Source of the DNA: Debaryomyces hansenii CBS767
Taxonomy: Eukaryota > Ascomycota > Pichiomycetes > Serinales > Debaryomycetaceae
Assembly: GCF_000006445.2 (NCBI RefSeq)
Contig: NC_006048.2
Coordinates: forward strand, 2,046,001 to 2,110,000
Reading direction: 5' to 3'
Length of the DNA stretch: 64,000 nucleotides
Under the pieces are notes generated by a model. That model saw nothing but the letters and a program-made list of their open reading frames with translations, ran no database searches and had not been told where the DNA came from. Of the stretch, positions 37,506 through 47,234 are shown in pieces (within the stretch, counting starts at the first letter, position 1; each line of letters opens with the position of its first letter). Made by a program: the position numbers and the translations under genes.

Positions 37506-39047
37506 ATGTCTGCTACAAAGGACTATGAAACTGTTAGACCTTTGAAAAAACAGAAGACTGACAGTAAATCTGAGGCCGATAGTTCAGATGATGAAGAGTT
37601 GCCTCAATACCTTTTACAGAATTCACCTATGCAAGATGCATCTGCTAATGATGATGGATTTTGTTTAGATACAATTAATAGATATTTGTTAGACTTTGAT
37701 TTTGAGAAGGTTTGTCTGATAACCTTGTCTAATGTGAATGTGTATTGTTGCTTGGTTTGCGGTAAATTTTTTCAAGGCCGTTCGAAATCATCTCATGCCT
37801 ATTTACACTCTGTAAATGCTAACCACAGAGTGTTTATAAACTTGGAGACAGCCAAAACATACATTTTACCCGATAATTATGAATTAACGACACAAAAGGC
37901 ATTGAAACATTTACTGGACATTAAGTTATTACTAAATCCCGTATATTCAAAAGTTGCAATACAGAACTTATCCAAGAAAGTGCAAATAGGTCACGATTTG
38001 AACCATAAGCCTTACGTGGTTGGATTTATTGGCCTCAATAATCTTTCGGCTAATGACTATGCAAATGTTATATTTCAAGCCTTAAGTCATATCCCTCCTA
38101 TTAGAGACTTCTATCTCAGCTTAACAATACCGGAGAAGAAAGATCTTAATGAGCGAATTATAAGAAAATCACAATTAAATAACCTTTTTGGATTATTAGT
38201 AAGGAAATTATGGTCTAGCTATTTGTTCAAAGGCCATATATCCCCTCATGAACTCTTACAATATATTTCTAGTGTATCTAAGAAGAAGTTTGGAATCGCC
38301 GAACAGAAATCCCCTAAGGCGTTTATGGTTTGGCTTTTGAATCAACTACATATTCAGCTAATCAAAAGCATCAAGAATAACTCTACTATATTTTCTAAGT
38401 CACTACAGGGTCTGATTCAGGTTTCTACGATTCCGATAACAGCAACGACTAATAAATTGACGAACAAGGTAGATTTCAATGTTCAAGACAAAGATAAAGT
38501 TACAAACCTACTGAAATTTTGGGTATTATCATTGGACATACCGGGAAACGCACTCTTCCAAGGTACATCCAATCAAGGTGAACAGACATCGCAAATTCCA
38601 CAAGTATCAATACAGCTGCTTCTAGAGAAATATGATGGAAAGACCACAGTACAGGTATCCCGTGCCGAATTAAAAGTTTATCAATTAGTAGAACCGTTAC
38701 CTCCTTACATAATTTTTCATATCGACAGAGGTTTAGATAATGATGACGAGAATTCTAGGGGCAATCCAACAGTGGTGAAGTTCCCATCAGTTATCGACAT
38801 GTCTCCATATGTCCTCAATCTGGGAAATGAGCCAATTCGTTATAAACTCATATCTAGTATAAAGCATGAATTAATACCAGGGATCAAATTGGATCACGGA
38901 GATGATAAGCATCAATGGTCAGTCAACTTATGTAAAGACCAGGAAACTAATCAATGGGTTACAATAAGAGATTTGGAAGTTGAAAACTGTGAAAGCGAAT
39001 TGATGTTTTTAGATGAAAGCTTTATACAAGTTTGGGAAAAGTGCTAA
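37506..39047 (+). CDS. SAD1: Splicing factor Sad1 (USP39 family, catalytically dead)
   Basis: Sad1/USP39 is needed for U4/U6.U5 tri-snRNP stability and the first splicing step. The protein has 513 residues from ATG 37506. An acidic/basic N-terminus is followed by a ZnF-UBP domain near 65-130 (CCLVCGKFFQGRSKSSHAYLHS). Then comes a USP fold whose Cys box reads GLNNLSANDYANVIFQ, with Asp in place of the catalytic Cys, as in all Sad1 proteins. The C-terminal block WVTIRDLEVENCE...ESFIQVWEK matches the family. A longer reading could start at ATG 37443, but its extra 21 residues look unconserved and it would begin only 70 bases after RPN11. CTG codon 303 (38412-38414) aligns with Ser of human USP39 (FQGSM), again supporting CTG as Ser. 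Confidence 0.93.
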   Translation: MSATKDYETVRPLKKQKTDSKSEADSSDDEELPQYLLQNSPMQDASANDDGFCLDTINRYLLDFDFEKVCLITLSNVNVYCCLVCGKFFQGRSKSSHAYLHSVNANHRVFINLETAKTYILPDNYELTTQKALKHLLDIKLLLNPVYSKVAIQNLSKKVQIGHDLNHKPYVVGFIGLNNLSANDYANVIFQALSHIPPIRDFYLSLTIPEKKDLNERIIRKSQLNNLFGLLVRKLWSSYLFKGHISPHELLQYISSVSKKKFGIAEQKSPKAFMVWLLNQLHIQLIKSIKNNSTIFSKSLQGLIQVSTIPITATTNKLTNKVDFNVQDKDKVTNLLKFWVLSLDIPGNALFQGTSNQGEQTSQIPQVSIQLLLEKYDGKTTVQVSRAELKVYQLVEPLPPYIIFHIDRGLDNDDENSRGNPTVVKFPSVIDMSPYVLNLGNEPIRYKLISSIKHELIPGIKLDHGDDKHQWSVNLCKDQETNQWVTIRDLEVENCESELMFLDESFIQVWEKC

Positions 39048-39082
39048 TTAAAACCCTATGTACAATATGTATATTAATAGAC

Positions 39083-40105
39083 TTAATACTTACCGATAAT
39101 TTCGTAGCAAAGCTTCACGAAGGAACTAAATTTTTCCTTAGAAAGAACCTCATGTAATTTGGTATTTAATAATGAATCCATAATGATAATGAAACCAACT
39201 AATTTTAATTCAATTATCTTCTTTTGTTCGTTTGAATCACTCTCTTTAATATAATCAATTAGCAATTCTAAATTTATTTCAAATTCTTTCAATTTGTCAT
39301 TGTACGCCTTTCTGATAGATTCATTATTCGTATTTGCAAATACTTCTAATATATCTTCCGATAGTAATCTCAGGGGCATATTAATAAATGATTTTGTTCT
39401 AGAGTGGTCAAATAAATAAGAGTATCTTAAGTGGAATGAACCCCATCTTGGAATTTCATTTAAAATAGACATAATTGTGATCTTGTTAGTGAACGTTGAC
39501 TTTGTAATTTCTTCATCTAACTTAAACAATTTGTTAAACACAAGTGGATTGGAGCTTGGCAAGTCACTCAAGAGACACAATATCCATAAATCAGCAAGTT
39601 CAGTATCCACTAATTCGTTAATTATACGGGCCAGAGCATTCTCAGAAAAATTATTATTCACTTTAACAGATTGGTTCATTGACAATGAAGATCTTATGTT
39701 ACGGGTCTGCGACTTGAGGTCGTCCTCAATGAGTATTGGTAATTGATTATCTGGGGATGCATGATACGATAATTTCATTATAGAGTGCTTGGATTTAGAA
39801 CCAACATTATCACCAGAACTCGGTAATTTAAGATCATTTTTATGACATAAAATTAGTGCATGTCCAAAGGAAATAGGATCTGAAGGTATTTTCTTTTCTC
39901 CATTAGCTGTGTTTACCAGATATATGTTATGTACTCCTAAAGTAAAACATGCATTATCTTTGGCTTGGTCATTGCTGGAAGTGAAGTAAAACTTATTGGA
40001 TTCAATAGATTGAAAATTAGAAGGAGTATTATTAGGAATAGGATCATATGTATACAATGGGAAGGTATCGAATACCTTCTTTATAGGTTTAGGTACTTCA
40101 AACAT
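39083..40105 (-). CDS. SAM35: SAM complex subunit Sam35 (metaxin-like)
   Basis: This 340-residue protein (yeast Sam35/Tom38 329) is a peripheral subunit of the mitochondrial sorting and assembly machinery. Sam35 recognises the beta-signal of outer-membrane beta-barrel precursors. The identifying block is the N-terminus, VPKPIKKVFDTFPLYTYDPIP, against yeast VPMPVKRIFDTFPLQTYA. FTLGVHNIYLV and LILCHKNDLKLPSS follow as in the yeast protein, and the rest is helical, in keeping with the GST-like metaxin fold. The longest reading starts at GTG 40111; ATG 40105 is chosen. Sequence conservation after residue 110 is weak, as is normal in this family. The gene is convergent with SAD1, with 35 bases between the stops. 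Confidence 0.88.
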   Translation of the reverse strand: MFEVPKPIKKVFDTFPLYTYDPIPNNTPSNFQSIESNKFYFTSSNDQAKDNACFTLGVHNIYLVNTANGEKKIPSDPISFGHALILCHKNDLKLPSSGDNVGSKSKHSIMKLSYHASPDNQLPILIEDDLKSQTRNIRSSLSMNQSVKVNNNFSENALARIINELVDTELADLWILCLLSDLPSSNPLVFNKLFKLDEEITKSTFTNKITIMSILNEIPRWGSFHLRYSYLFDHSRTKSFINMPLRLLSEDILEVFANTNNESIRKAYNDKLKEFEINLELLIDYIKESDSNEQKKIIELKLVGFIIIMDSLLNTKLHEVLSKEKFSSFVKLCYEIIGKY

Positions 40106-40421
40106 AGTCACTCAATACTTCGTCATACTATTATAATCTCATTATGTTTCTGAAAAAAAGTTGTCGCGAGATATCAAAAGGTACTAGAGTCACAATTTGA
40201 TAAATTGAAGTATTCATTAACACATGAAAATCGTCTAAATTTGCTTAAATGACCATTAGGAGGACCAATTCTTACGGAGTGAATAATTTCTGGCAATTTA
40301 GTGTTGAAATATAAACTAACTGTACGTCAAAAGGGAATATTAAGTATAAATACAACTAAATAATGATTTTATGAGACTTTATGGGACCATAATGTAAAAC
40401 ATTTCTACAAATTCATTATGC
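40106..40421. other. SAM35 promoter / PAA1 3' spacer
   Basis: 316 bp between tandem minus-strand genes. AT-rich, no ORF or RNA gene seen. Confidence 0.5.
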
Positions 40422-41093
40422 TTAATCATCCTGTTCAGGAACTAAATCAATAGCGAGGTCATACCATTTGGTATTAGCAAATTTGCATTCACTTTCACCC
40501 AAATTGTGGAAACCTATTTTCTCGTAGAATGGAACCAATTCCTTATGGGCAATGATGATAACCTTATCACCCAAGTCTTGGTTAGACAATTTTTGGATGT
40601 AGTCATGCATCAATAGCGTTCCTAAGTTCTTGCCTTGCCATTCTGGATCTATGACCAACGCGTGGATACCAATGAATCTCGAATGCTCAAAATGGCCTGC
40701 TGTTGGGTCCTCAGCTGACGATACTTCCATAGATGACTTGGTTATGCTAGAAGAATATGTCTTAGTAGCAATTATATGTCCAATTAAAGTTTCCTTGACC
40801 ACGGCCGATTCGTATGGTAATTCGTCGAGATTTTCCTCTTCAGTCTCTTCTGGAGCAATTTCCTTTCCCTTTTGGTTTGCAACTTCAGGTAAATTGATAG
40901 CATTATACTTAGGGATATATTCTCTAATGAACAAACCTGAACATAATTCGGGACATGAAGTTAATCTATATTTAAATTTGTCAGGCGAACCTCTTTCAGA
41001 TTCTGGAAAACCTCGATTTTCTAAGCTAACACATTGATCAAGATCCTCAATAGTTAAAGGTCTTATAGATAAATTAGGTGGGAAATCAGACAT
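40422..41093 (-). CDS. PAA1: Polyamine/arylalkylamine N-acetyltransferase (Paa1-like)
   Basis: A 223-residue GNAT-fold acetyltransferase related to yeast Paa1 (191 residues), which acetylates polyamines and arylalkylamines with acetyl-CoA. LSIRPLTIEDLDQCVSLENRGFPESER is the N-terminal family block. TSCPELCSGLFIREY matches the Paa1/AANAT pattern C-P-E-L-x-x-G-L-F. IGIHALVIDPEWQGKNLGTLLMHDYIQKL holds the acetyl-CoA pyrophosphate loop (Q-x-x-x-L-G). LVPFYEKIGFHNLG is the late strand. An acidic insert of about 25 residues (EEETEEENLDELPYE) explains the extra length. In S. cerevisiae PAA1 (YDR071C) lies beside DOA4 and DOS2, which are in this window too. Confidence 0.88.
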   Translation of the reverse strand: MSDFPPNLSIRPLTIEDLDQCVSLENRGFPESERGSPDKFKYRLTSCPELCSGLFIREYIPKYNAINLPEVANQKGKEIAPEETEEENLDELPYESAVVKETLIGHIIATKTYSSSITKSSMEVSSAEDPTAGHFEHSRFIGIHALVIDPEWQGKNLGTLLMHDYIQKLSNQDLGDKVIIIAHKELVPFYEKIGFHNLGESECKFANTKWYDLAIDLVPEQDD

Positions 41094-41296
41094 ATTGAAT
41101 TTAAGACCCAGTTTGTTTTGATGAGTGTTTAGTAATGGTTTATGGTCTAAATCCGTATCTTTTCAACTAGACGAATTGTTTCATAGACAAGGATGCGACA
41201 TTGTGCCTTTCAATAAAACGACATAAAATAAATGTCGCGATATATCAAGAGTGATATTTTGTATAGTACATATATTAAACTTACAAGGTAGGTATT

Positions 41297-42544
41297 CTAT
41301 TCTAAATCGGTATCCTTCAACTCAATTCCCTTCTCGGCATTAAGTAGAGTCTTACCGATTTCCCATAAGTGTACAATATTATCATCGGCTACTGAACCAA
41401 TGGTCCAGTCTTTGTAAGGACACCAACTTAAATCTGTAACTGCACCAGTATGACCAGCATGCATCATGAACAATTCTGGACAGCCATCTTCGGCATCTTC
41501 TTGGGCTTGTTCTTCACCGACCTTGAATAAGTCCCATAAGATAAGACGGCGATCTTGCGAACCAGACGCAAGCATGCCATCCTTATGGGGAGAGAACTCC
41601 AAACTAGTGATCGAATCAGAGTGGCCCATCATTGTGTGTAGTAAACCATCGGAAACCGCAGACTTCGTAGACAATTTTCTGGTGTCTAATAAACTAATAT
41701 TAGAGTTGGCGTTACCGGTGGCTACCAAGTATTGAGAAAACGGAGAGAAAGAAAGTGAGTTTATTCCCTCCGATTCTGGATGGTAGAACTTGGATACCGG
41801 TTCACCTGGGGTTCTGATATCGAAAAGATAGAAGTACTTGTCATCAGAGACCGATCCAAATAAGCTCTCATCGAATTGGTGCCATTTAGCATCATTTACA
41901 ATGTCTTTGTGCGTAGTAAATTTGCAAACTTGTGACAAATCCGTAGCATCAAGTCTAGAAGTATCAGTTAAGACTACTGTTTTATCATCTGAAGCGGTTA
42001 ACAAGTACCCTTTCTTATGGGGACTCCATGATAAACCATAACCATTGTCTTCATGGGGAGTGAAATGTGCAATCGCAGTTTTTTGATCACCACCCAAATT
42101 ATAAAGATCAATTTCACCTGCACCATTAATTGTAGACACAATGGACGGGTCTTGAGGCATATAACGGGCTCTATTTATTTCAAAGTTGTTTTCGAACTTT
42201 TTGGTGATTTTAATACGGGAAGTAACCTTTTTGTTTGATTTTTCTTCTGTATTACTTGAATTTGACAATGGTATCTGTGTACTAGCTAGCTTCAAGTAAT
42301 TCGTGTCTTCACCTGAAGTATGTGTCCCCAATAATAACTTAGCGTCAATCAAGCCTTCTGCTTCATTCGTTTTATTTTCTGGTAACCATTGGATTGTTAA
42401 AGAGGGCCATGTCAATGCGGTTTCACTGACAAACTCGTACATATAACGACAGTTTTTTCTCCATAATTGATATTCTTCCTTTATGGTCAATTCTCTTTGA
42501 GAATCATCTTGACCTAATTCAGGCACTTCTGCTTCCAAAGACAT
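41297..42544 (-). CDS. HAT2: Histone acetyltransferase subunit Hat2 (RbAp46/48 type)
   Basis: This 415-residue WD40 protein of the RbAp46/48 family is closest to Hat2 (401 residues), which guides Hat1 to the histone H4 tail in the type B acetyltransferase. The N-terminal helix TIKEEYQLWRKNCRYMYEFVSETALTWPSL is the H4-binding signature. About seven WD repeats follow (HEDNGYGLSWSP, HKDIVNDAKWH, GHSDSITSLEFSP, AGHTGAVTDLSWCP). Between repeats 5 and 6 lies an acidic loop, EEQAQEDAEDG, also typical. The other yeast paralogue, Msi1 of CAF-1, is more divergent; the short N-terminus and the strong WRKNCRYMYEF block favour Hat2. Confidence 0.92.
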   Translation of the reverse strand: MSLEAEVPELGQDDSQRELTIKEEYQLWRKNCRYMYEFVSETALTWPSLTIQWLPENKTNEAEGLIDAKLLLGTHTSGEDTNYLKLASTQIPLSNSSNTEEKSNKKVTSRIKITKKFENNFEINRARYMPQDPSIVSTINGAGEIDLYNLGGDQKTAIAHFTPHEDNGYGLSWSPHKKGYLLTASDDKTVVLTDTSRLDATDLSQVCKFTTHKDIVNDAKWHQFDESLFGSVSDDKYFYLFDIRTPGEPVSKFYHPESEGINSLSFSPFSQYLVATGNANSNISLLDTRKLSTKSAVSDGLLHTMMGHSDSITSLEFSPHKDGMLASGSQDRRLILWDLFKVGEEQAQEDAEDGCPELFMMHAGHTGAVTDLSWCPYKDWTIGSVADDNIVHLWEIGKTLLNAEKGIELKDTDLE

Positions 42545-42716
42545 GATTGAATGGTGTCGTTATCTACTGAAGTGAAAATTAATTTTGGTTTAATATAATT
42601 ACGCGTTCACTAAATTTTGCTGCGATTACATACAATAAAAAAGATATATATATTTGAATTGAACTTATGCAAGTAGGGATAAAACAATACTTCAATACTA
42701 AACTACTAGTACTAAC

Positions 42717-45314
42717 TCAAGCTATATCGACGGACGGTAAACTTGATCTTCTCTCAGCCTGGTCAACATCCAAGAATTCGTTTCTTGATTGTAACTGGTC
42801 GTTAATTTCGTAGTAATCGATTACTTTTAAAACGTCACTTATATGCTCAAAGTATGGAGTATGTGAATTTTCAGTGAGATTATAAATATCCATATGTTCA
42901 TCCATATCAGGGTGCAATATATCGGAGTTTTCACGCTGAAGTCCAGATACTTTTCTATTATCTTTAATTTTATTGAACATGAAGGTATTCTGATCATCAT
43001 TATTTTTGATTGACTCTAAAACCTCAGCCAATAACTTAGTAATACCAGTATTCTCGAGTCTGTATCTTAACTTCTCTTCGTCATTGACTCTGACGAAAAA
43101 TGAATAAATATTTCTGTTTGTATAACGCTTGATTAACTCTTTTAAAATCTGAGCCGCCGATGAGTCAAGTCCTGTCATGCCATTAAGGTCGAAGATAACA
43201 TATTTTGTCATGGTGACATCTCTTGTTCTTCTCTGAGCTGGGTGCGCTTTTGTTGAGCCATACATCTCAACACGTTTGAGACGGCCTCTTAAATCACTGG
43301 TGTTTGTAAACGTCAACGGTTCAGGGATTTTCACTATAAGACACCCCTCGATTTCTTCTATCACCTTTAAATTTAAATGAGTAAAATTATTATCGGTGAA
43401 CATATTCAACGGAAGGTGAGAGTGTTTAACATCATCGGATAATAGGCCAATATTGGGTGGTATATGTGATACATCAGCATTTACAAAAGTATCGGATCCA
43501 GAAATTCGTCCAAGGATTTGAATTCTCGACAGGGCCGAATGCTTTATCACTCTAATCAACAGGTATACTAATCCAACAGCTATACCTGCTTCCATCGAAA
43601 AGAATAACGTAGTCATAACAGTAATGAAAAATGTGATCAACTCATTGTAACCTTTACTTTTCCAATGAAACCACAATTCATGAGGTGCTTCATCTATTAA
43701 CAGAATACCAATTACCGCTGTTATAGCACTTAAAATACATTTTGGAACATAATACAATGCATCTAGGAGATATGAGATTGTAAATATAGTACAAAGACCC
43801 ATTATAGCACCCAGCATAGTGGTTTTAGCGGAAATTGCGTTAATTTTTGATCTTCCATATCCCCCAAATGCTGGCAAACCTCCAAATATCGATACCAAGA
43901 TATTCATCGCACCTAAGGCCACCAATTCTCTATTGGAGGATATAGGTAAATCGTATCTCGAGCCCAAAGATTTCAGCGCAGTAGTTGATTCGAAGAAACC
44001 TAGCATTGCACAGAGAAATCCCGGAGTACTAAGTTTTTTGATAAGATACCACCTTTCGACCGCAACAGGGTTATGCAAGATTTGAGATGAAGAAATGTCA
44101 GTAACTTTTCCTATGATTTCAATTCCTTTTTCATCCCACCGATTCACAGCACATAAGCTAGTCGACACAATAACAACAAATAAAATCTCTGGAAGGTATA
44201 CACATTTTTTCAGGAGATTTGAATTTTTCTTTGACATAAAGTTTTTGAATACACGGCACAACAAGATCACAATAAATGCTATAATACTAATCTTGAAGGT
44301 CAATATGTGAAACTGCTTATAATGTTGAAATAAGAACCGCATTTTATCAAATGGGGAGTGAATATCCATCTTGGTTGGATCCTCGGTGATTTCTTGTAGT
44401 AATTCAGTTAACCCCAACATAACAATCGTCGAGTTAATTGCCATAACAATACCAACTCCACTGATAAACCCCTTTAGTAAGGAAGCACTCAAAACATTGT
44501 CCAAAAATCCGAATCTTCCTAACCCAAACCCTAGAAGACTGGCACCACTAATGAATGTAATGGCAACCACTAATTCAACGGGGTCCAATTTTTCTGAATG
44601 CTTTTTCTTATAATGATGCAACAAGGGTTCTACTGCTTGTCCCACGATTAACAGAATAGCTGCTTCTGGACCCACGATCATTTGCGGCACACTTCCAAAC
44701 ACCATGTACACCAACGGCGATATTGCAAGCGAGTATAATCCACATATAACAGGAACATGCGCCAATGACGTTGCGTACGAAAGCGACAATGGCAACTGAA
44801 AGAATACCAACGAAAGACCAGCTACCAAATCCCCCACGAAGAAGGACGGACAATAATGATGGATCCACGACAAAAATGGTAGATAGTATGGCAAAACCAC
44901 CTTCCAACTCAAATTCTCCCGATTAAGGTTCATTCCCATCAAGTATTCACTTCTTGTACTCTGCATGTCCTCATTCGTTACAGCGTGGGTCAATGATGAC
45001 CTCTTATGACCTTCATTGCAACTTGCATCAGAAGCAGCATTATTATATACTATAGACTCCACATCATCGCGATATATATCCGACAGAAGCAAACTCCTAC
45101 TCGGTGGTATGTTTCCAGCAGCCTGGTAATCCACCATATCCGAATTTGCTCTATCTAAAAGTGGTTTTCTCTCCAGGGTATTTACTTTTCTCTGTGAAAT
45201 GTGCCTTATACTAGGGGACTGACTAGTTGCTCGTCTCATATTGGGGTCACTTCTAGTGTTTGATCTTGATGGTGACACATGCGTCCTAGACGATGAGTTA
45301 TCGGGCCGATGCAT
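42717..45314 (-). CDS. SulP/SLC26-family anion transporter (YPR003C type)
   Basis: This 865-residue member of the sulfate permease family is best matched to YPR003C (754 residues), a putative sulfate permease. The first 140 residues are a Ser/Arg-rich cytosolic tail. A membrane core of 10-14 helices spans roughly 150-600, with FFQLPLSLSYATSLAHVPVICGLYSL and GSVPQMIVGPEAAILLIVGQAVE forming the SulP anion-binding region. A STAS domain follows near 630-790 (IVKIPEPLTFTNTSDLRGRLKR, VIFDLNGMTGLDSSAAQIL). This layout differs from the plasma-membrane importers Sul1/Sul2, and the substrate is not proven for this branch. AIM45 is the divergent neighbour, the same pairing as YPR003C/YPR004C, which supports the assignment. 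Confidence 0.9.
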   Translation of the reverse strand: MHRPDNSSSRTHVSPSRSNTRSDPNMRRATSQSPSIRHISQRKVNTLERKPLLDRANSDMVDYQAAGNIPPSRSLLLSDIYRDDVESIVYNNAASDASCNEGHKRSSLTHAVTNEDMQSTRSEYLMGMNLNRENLSWKVVLPYYLPFLSWIHHYCPSFFVGDLVAGLSLVFFQLPLSLSYATSLAHVPVICGLYSLAISPLVYMVFGSVPQMIVGPEAAILLIVGQAVEPLLHHYKKKHSEKLDPVELVVAITFISGASLLGFGLGRFGFLDNVLSASLLKGFISGVGIVMAINSTIVMLGLTELLQEITEDPTKMDIHSPFDKMRFLFQHYKQFHILTFKISIIAFIVILLCRVFKNFMSKKNSNLLKKCVYLPEILFVVIVSTSLCAVNRWDEKGIEIIGKVTDISSSQILHNPVAVERWYLIKKLSTPGFLCAMLGFFESTTALKSLGSRYDLPISSNRELVALGAMNILVSIFGGLPAFGGYGRSKINAISAKTTMLGAIMGLCTIFTISYLLDALYYVPKCILSAITAVIGILLIDEAPHELWFHWKSKGYNELITFFITVMTTLFFSMEAGIAVGLVYLLIRVIKHSALSRIQILGRISGSDTFVNADVSHIPPNIGLLSDDVKHSHLPLNMFTDNNFTHLNLKVIEEIEGCLIVKIPEPLTFTNTSDLRGRLKRVEMYGSTKAHPAQRRTRDVTMTKYVIFDLNGMTGLDSSAAQILKELIKRYTNRNIYSFFVRVNDEEKLRYRLENTGITKLLAEVLESIKNNDDQNTFMFNKIKDNRKVSGLQRENSDILHPDMDEHMDIYNLTENSHTPYFEHISDVLKVIDYYEINDQLQSRNEFLDVDQAERRSSLPSVDIA

Positions 45315-45649
45315 GTTATTCTTTGATCATAAAGTAGCTTGTCTTATCAGTATGATTATCAACGATCTATATCTCCATTTTGATTCGAGTACCTACTCCC
45401 ACGTGAGAACAGACCCTACTGTATACAATAGAATATAGGACCCTAATTGCATCATTTGGACTATGATATGGTTGGAATAGAGTGTGATGTCCATCTCTTG
45501 ATATGAGAATACTCCTGGATAATAAGCATGGAGTGACAGTTAGTCTGCTATCAAGTATGGGTGCCCGTTGGTTCTCACTCGAGCATTATATGAGTCAGGT
45601 ACGTTTAGTTGGCATTCAAAGAAAATAGGCCTAACAGGAGCCTTCAGCC

Positions 45650-45671
45650 TGTTTTCAGCTTGTTTTCAGCT
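45650..45671 (+). repeat. 11-bp tandem repeat TGTTTTCAGCT x2
   Basis: TGTTTTCAGCT is repeated exactly at 45650-45660 and 45661-45671 in the middle of the divergent promoter. Confidence 0.85.
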
Positions 45672-45787
45672 CGATTATCTTAATCAGATCGTACGATGTA
45701 GCATCATTGTCCTTGTGTTTAAAGGTATTACATAGTCCAGTAGACGTTAAACATACCTAATTGTCCATCGAGGAACGATCTCTACTG

Positions 45788-45982
45788 CCACCTTTTGTTC
45801 AAAAACATTATTTTCACAAGACTTACTCCCTGGGCATTTTAAGTACTCCCTGGACATAACAGGCTTAGTTGGACTCGTTATAGCTGTAGCAGTGGGTATC
45901 TAGTAAAGTCAGTTACCTGATGTCCGAAACCGGCTCCATCACGTGAAAGTGTTGAATTTTTTGAACCATGAACAAAAGGTGG
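45788..45982. repeat. 14-bp inverted repeat flanking the AIM45 core promoter
   Basis: CCACCTTTTGTTCA at 45788-45801 recurs as its exact reverse complement TGAACAAAAGGTGG at 45969-45982. The 167-base loop is too long for a terminator hairpin. Two copies of one binding site in opposite orientation is the likelier reading. Confidence 0.75.
45939..45946. promoter_or_regulatory. TCACGTGA box (Cbf1-type)
   Basis: TCACGTGA is a palindromic match to the Cbf1 E-box, 91 bases upstream of the AIM45 ATG. Cbf1-type sites control sulfur, respiratory and ribosomal genes in ascomycetes, and the two flanking genes fit sulfur or respiration. Binding is inferred. Confidence 0.45.
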
Positions 45983-46036
45983 ACTTAAACATGGACTGGT
46001 ATCATATAATACGGCCCTAATATATCAGATTATATC

Positions 46037-47032
46037 ATGTTACGCAATTCAATTAGTAGAAGATTCTTTTCAAGCACCAGGGTCTCGTTGGATACACTTG
46101 CTTTCATTGAGTCTACCGGCTCCAAAATCTCACCAGCTTCGCTTTCAGCCGTGAGTGCTGCTACGCAAATAGGCAAGCCAATCACGGCATTATTAGCTGG
46201 TACTGACGGTAATGCTATTGCGTCGGATGTGGCTAAGATTCCTAGTATTTCGAAGATCGTGGTATCAAAAAGTAGTAAGTACGACCATTATTTGGCGGAG
46301 GAATTGTCCCCATTAATCAAGGAAGTATTGGAATCTTCCGATTACACGCATTTCATCATTCCAGCGTCAGCGGTTGGAAAATCTGTTTTACCAAGAGTTG
46401 GTGCGTTGATGGATATCCAGCCAGTTTCTGATATCCTTAAAGTTGAGTCAGAAAATACATTTGTTAGACCAATTTACGCTGGTAATGCGTTGGCGACCGT
46501 TAAGTCCAACGAGAAGATCGTTCTTGCGTCTGTTAGAGCATCCGCATTTCCGCCAGTTGAGTTGAGCGGCGATGGTTCCACTCCAATCGAAGAGTATACC
46601 CAATCCAGCGAATCCAATAGTAGAACTGAGTTCGTCAAGGAAGACTTGGTCACTTCCGAAAGGCCAGAATTGGGCTCTGCTACCAGAGTCGTTTCCGGTG
46701 GTCGTGGGTTGAAGAATAAGGAAACCTTTGAAAAGTTGATTGAGCCATTGGCATCGAAATTGAATGCTGCTGTTGGTGCCTCCAGAGTCGCAGTGGATTC
46801 TGGGTTCTGTGACAATTCATTACAAGTCGGTCAAACTGGTAAGATCGTGGCACCAGAATTATACATTGCTGTTGGTATCTCTGGTGCAATCCAACATTTA
46901 GCCGGTATGAAGGACGCTAAGACCATTGTTGCCATCAATAAGGACCCTGAAGCTCCAATCTTCAATATCGCAGATATTGGATTAGTCGCAGATATCAATG
47001 AAGCAGTTCCAGAATTAACTGAAAAATTATAG
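46037..47032 (+). CDS. AIM45: Electron transfer flavoprotein alpha subunit (Aim45)
   Basis: This 331-residue protein (yeast Aim45/YPR004C 344) is ETF-alpha of the mitochondrial matrix. It accepts electrons from flavin dehydrogenases and passes them to ETF-ubiquinone oxidoreductase. The N-terminus [14 protein letters not shown] is a clear presequence, basic and Ser-rich, without acids. The N-terminal alpha/beta domain runs to about residue 200. The C-terminal FAD domain has [39 protein letters not shown] and [20 protein letters not shown], followed by [23 protein letters not shown]. All FAD-binding blocks are intact. The gene is divergent from the SulP transporter, as in S. cerevisiae. Confidence 0.96.
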   Translation: MLRNSISRRFFSSTRVSLDTLAFIESTGSKISPASLSAVSAATQIGKPITALLAGTDGNAIASDVAKIPSISKIVVSKSSKYDHYLAEELSPLIKEVLESSDYTHFIIPASAVGKSVLPRVGALMDIQPVSDILKVESENTFVRPIYAGNALATVKSNEKIVLASVRASAFPPVELSGDGSTPIEEYTQSSESNSRTEFVKEDLVTSERPELGSATRVVSGGRGLKNKETFEKLIEPLASKLNAAVGASRVAVDSGFCDNSLQVGQTGKIVAPELYIAVGISGAIQHLAGMKDAKTIVAINKDPEAPIFNIADIGLVADINEAVPELTEKL

Positions 47033-47234
47033 ATCTTTAGCTATTATCGCCCTTCATTTCTAGCTTGTTTATGACATCTCCATCCTTTCTATACACATTA
47101 TTACGTTACTATCGAAACTGTAGGTATTCGTCTTGATGAAAATTCAATCACGTGCGTCGACTACTTTTGTAAATAAAATGTTAATTTGGTGATACTAATA
47201 CTACAACATATCTATCCAAATATAGCTTGACAAG

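Larger units (their letters stand above)
45315..46036. other. Divergent promoter between the SulP gene and AIM45
   Basis: 722 bp with several promoter-like elements listed separately: a CACGTG box, a 14-bp inverted repeat and a tandem TGTTTTCAGCT. TACTCCCTGG also occurs twice, 20 bases apart (45824-45833 and 45844-45853). No ORF is supported. Confidence 0.6.
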
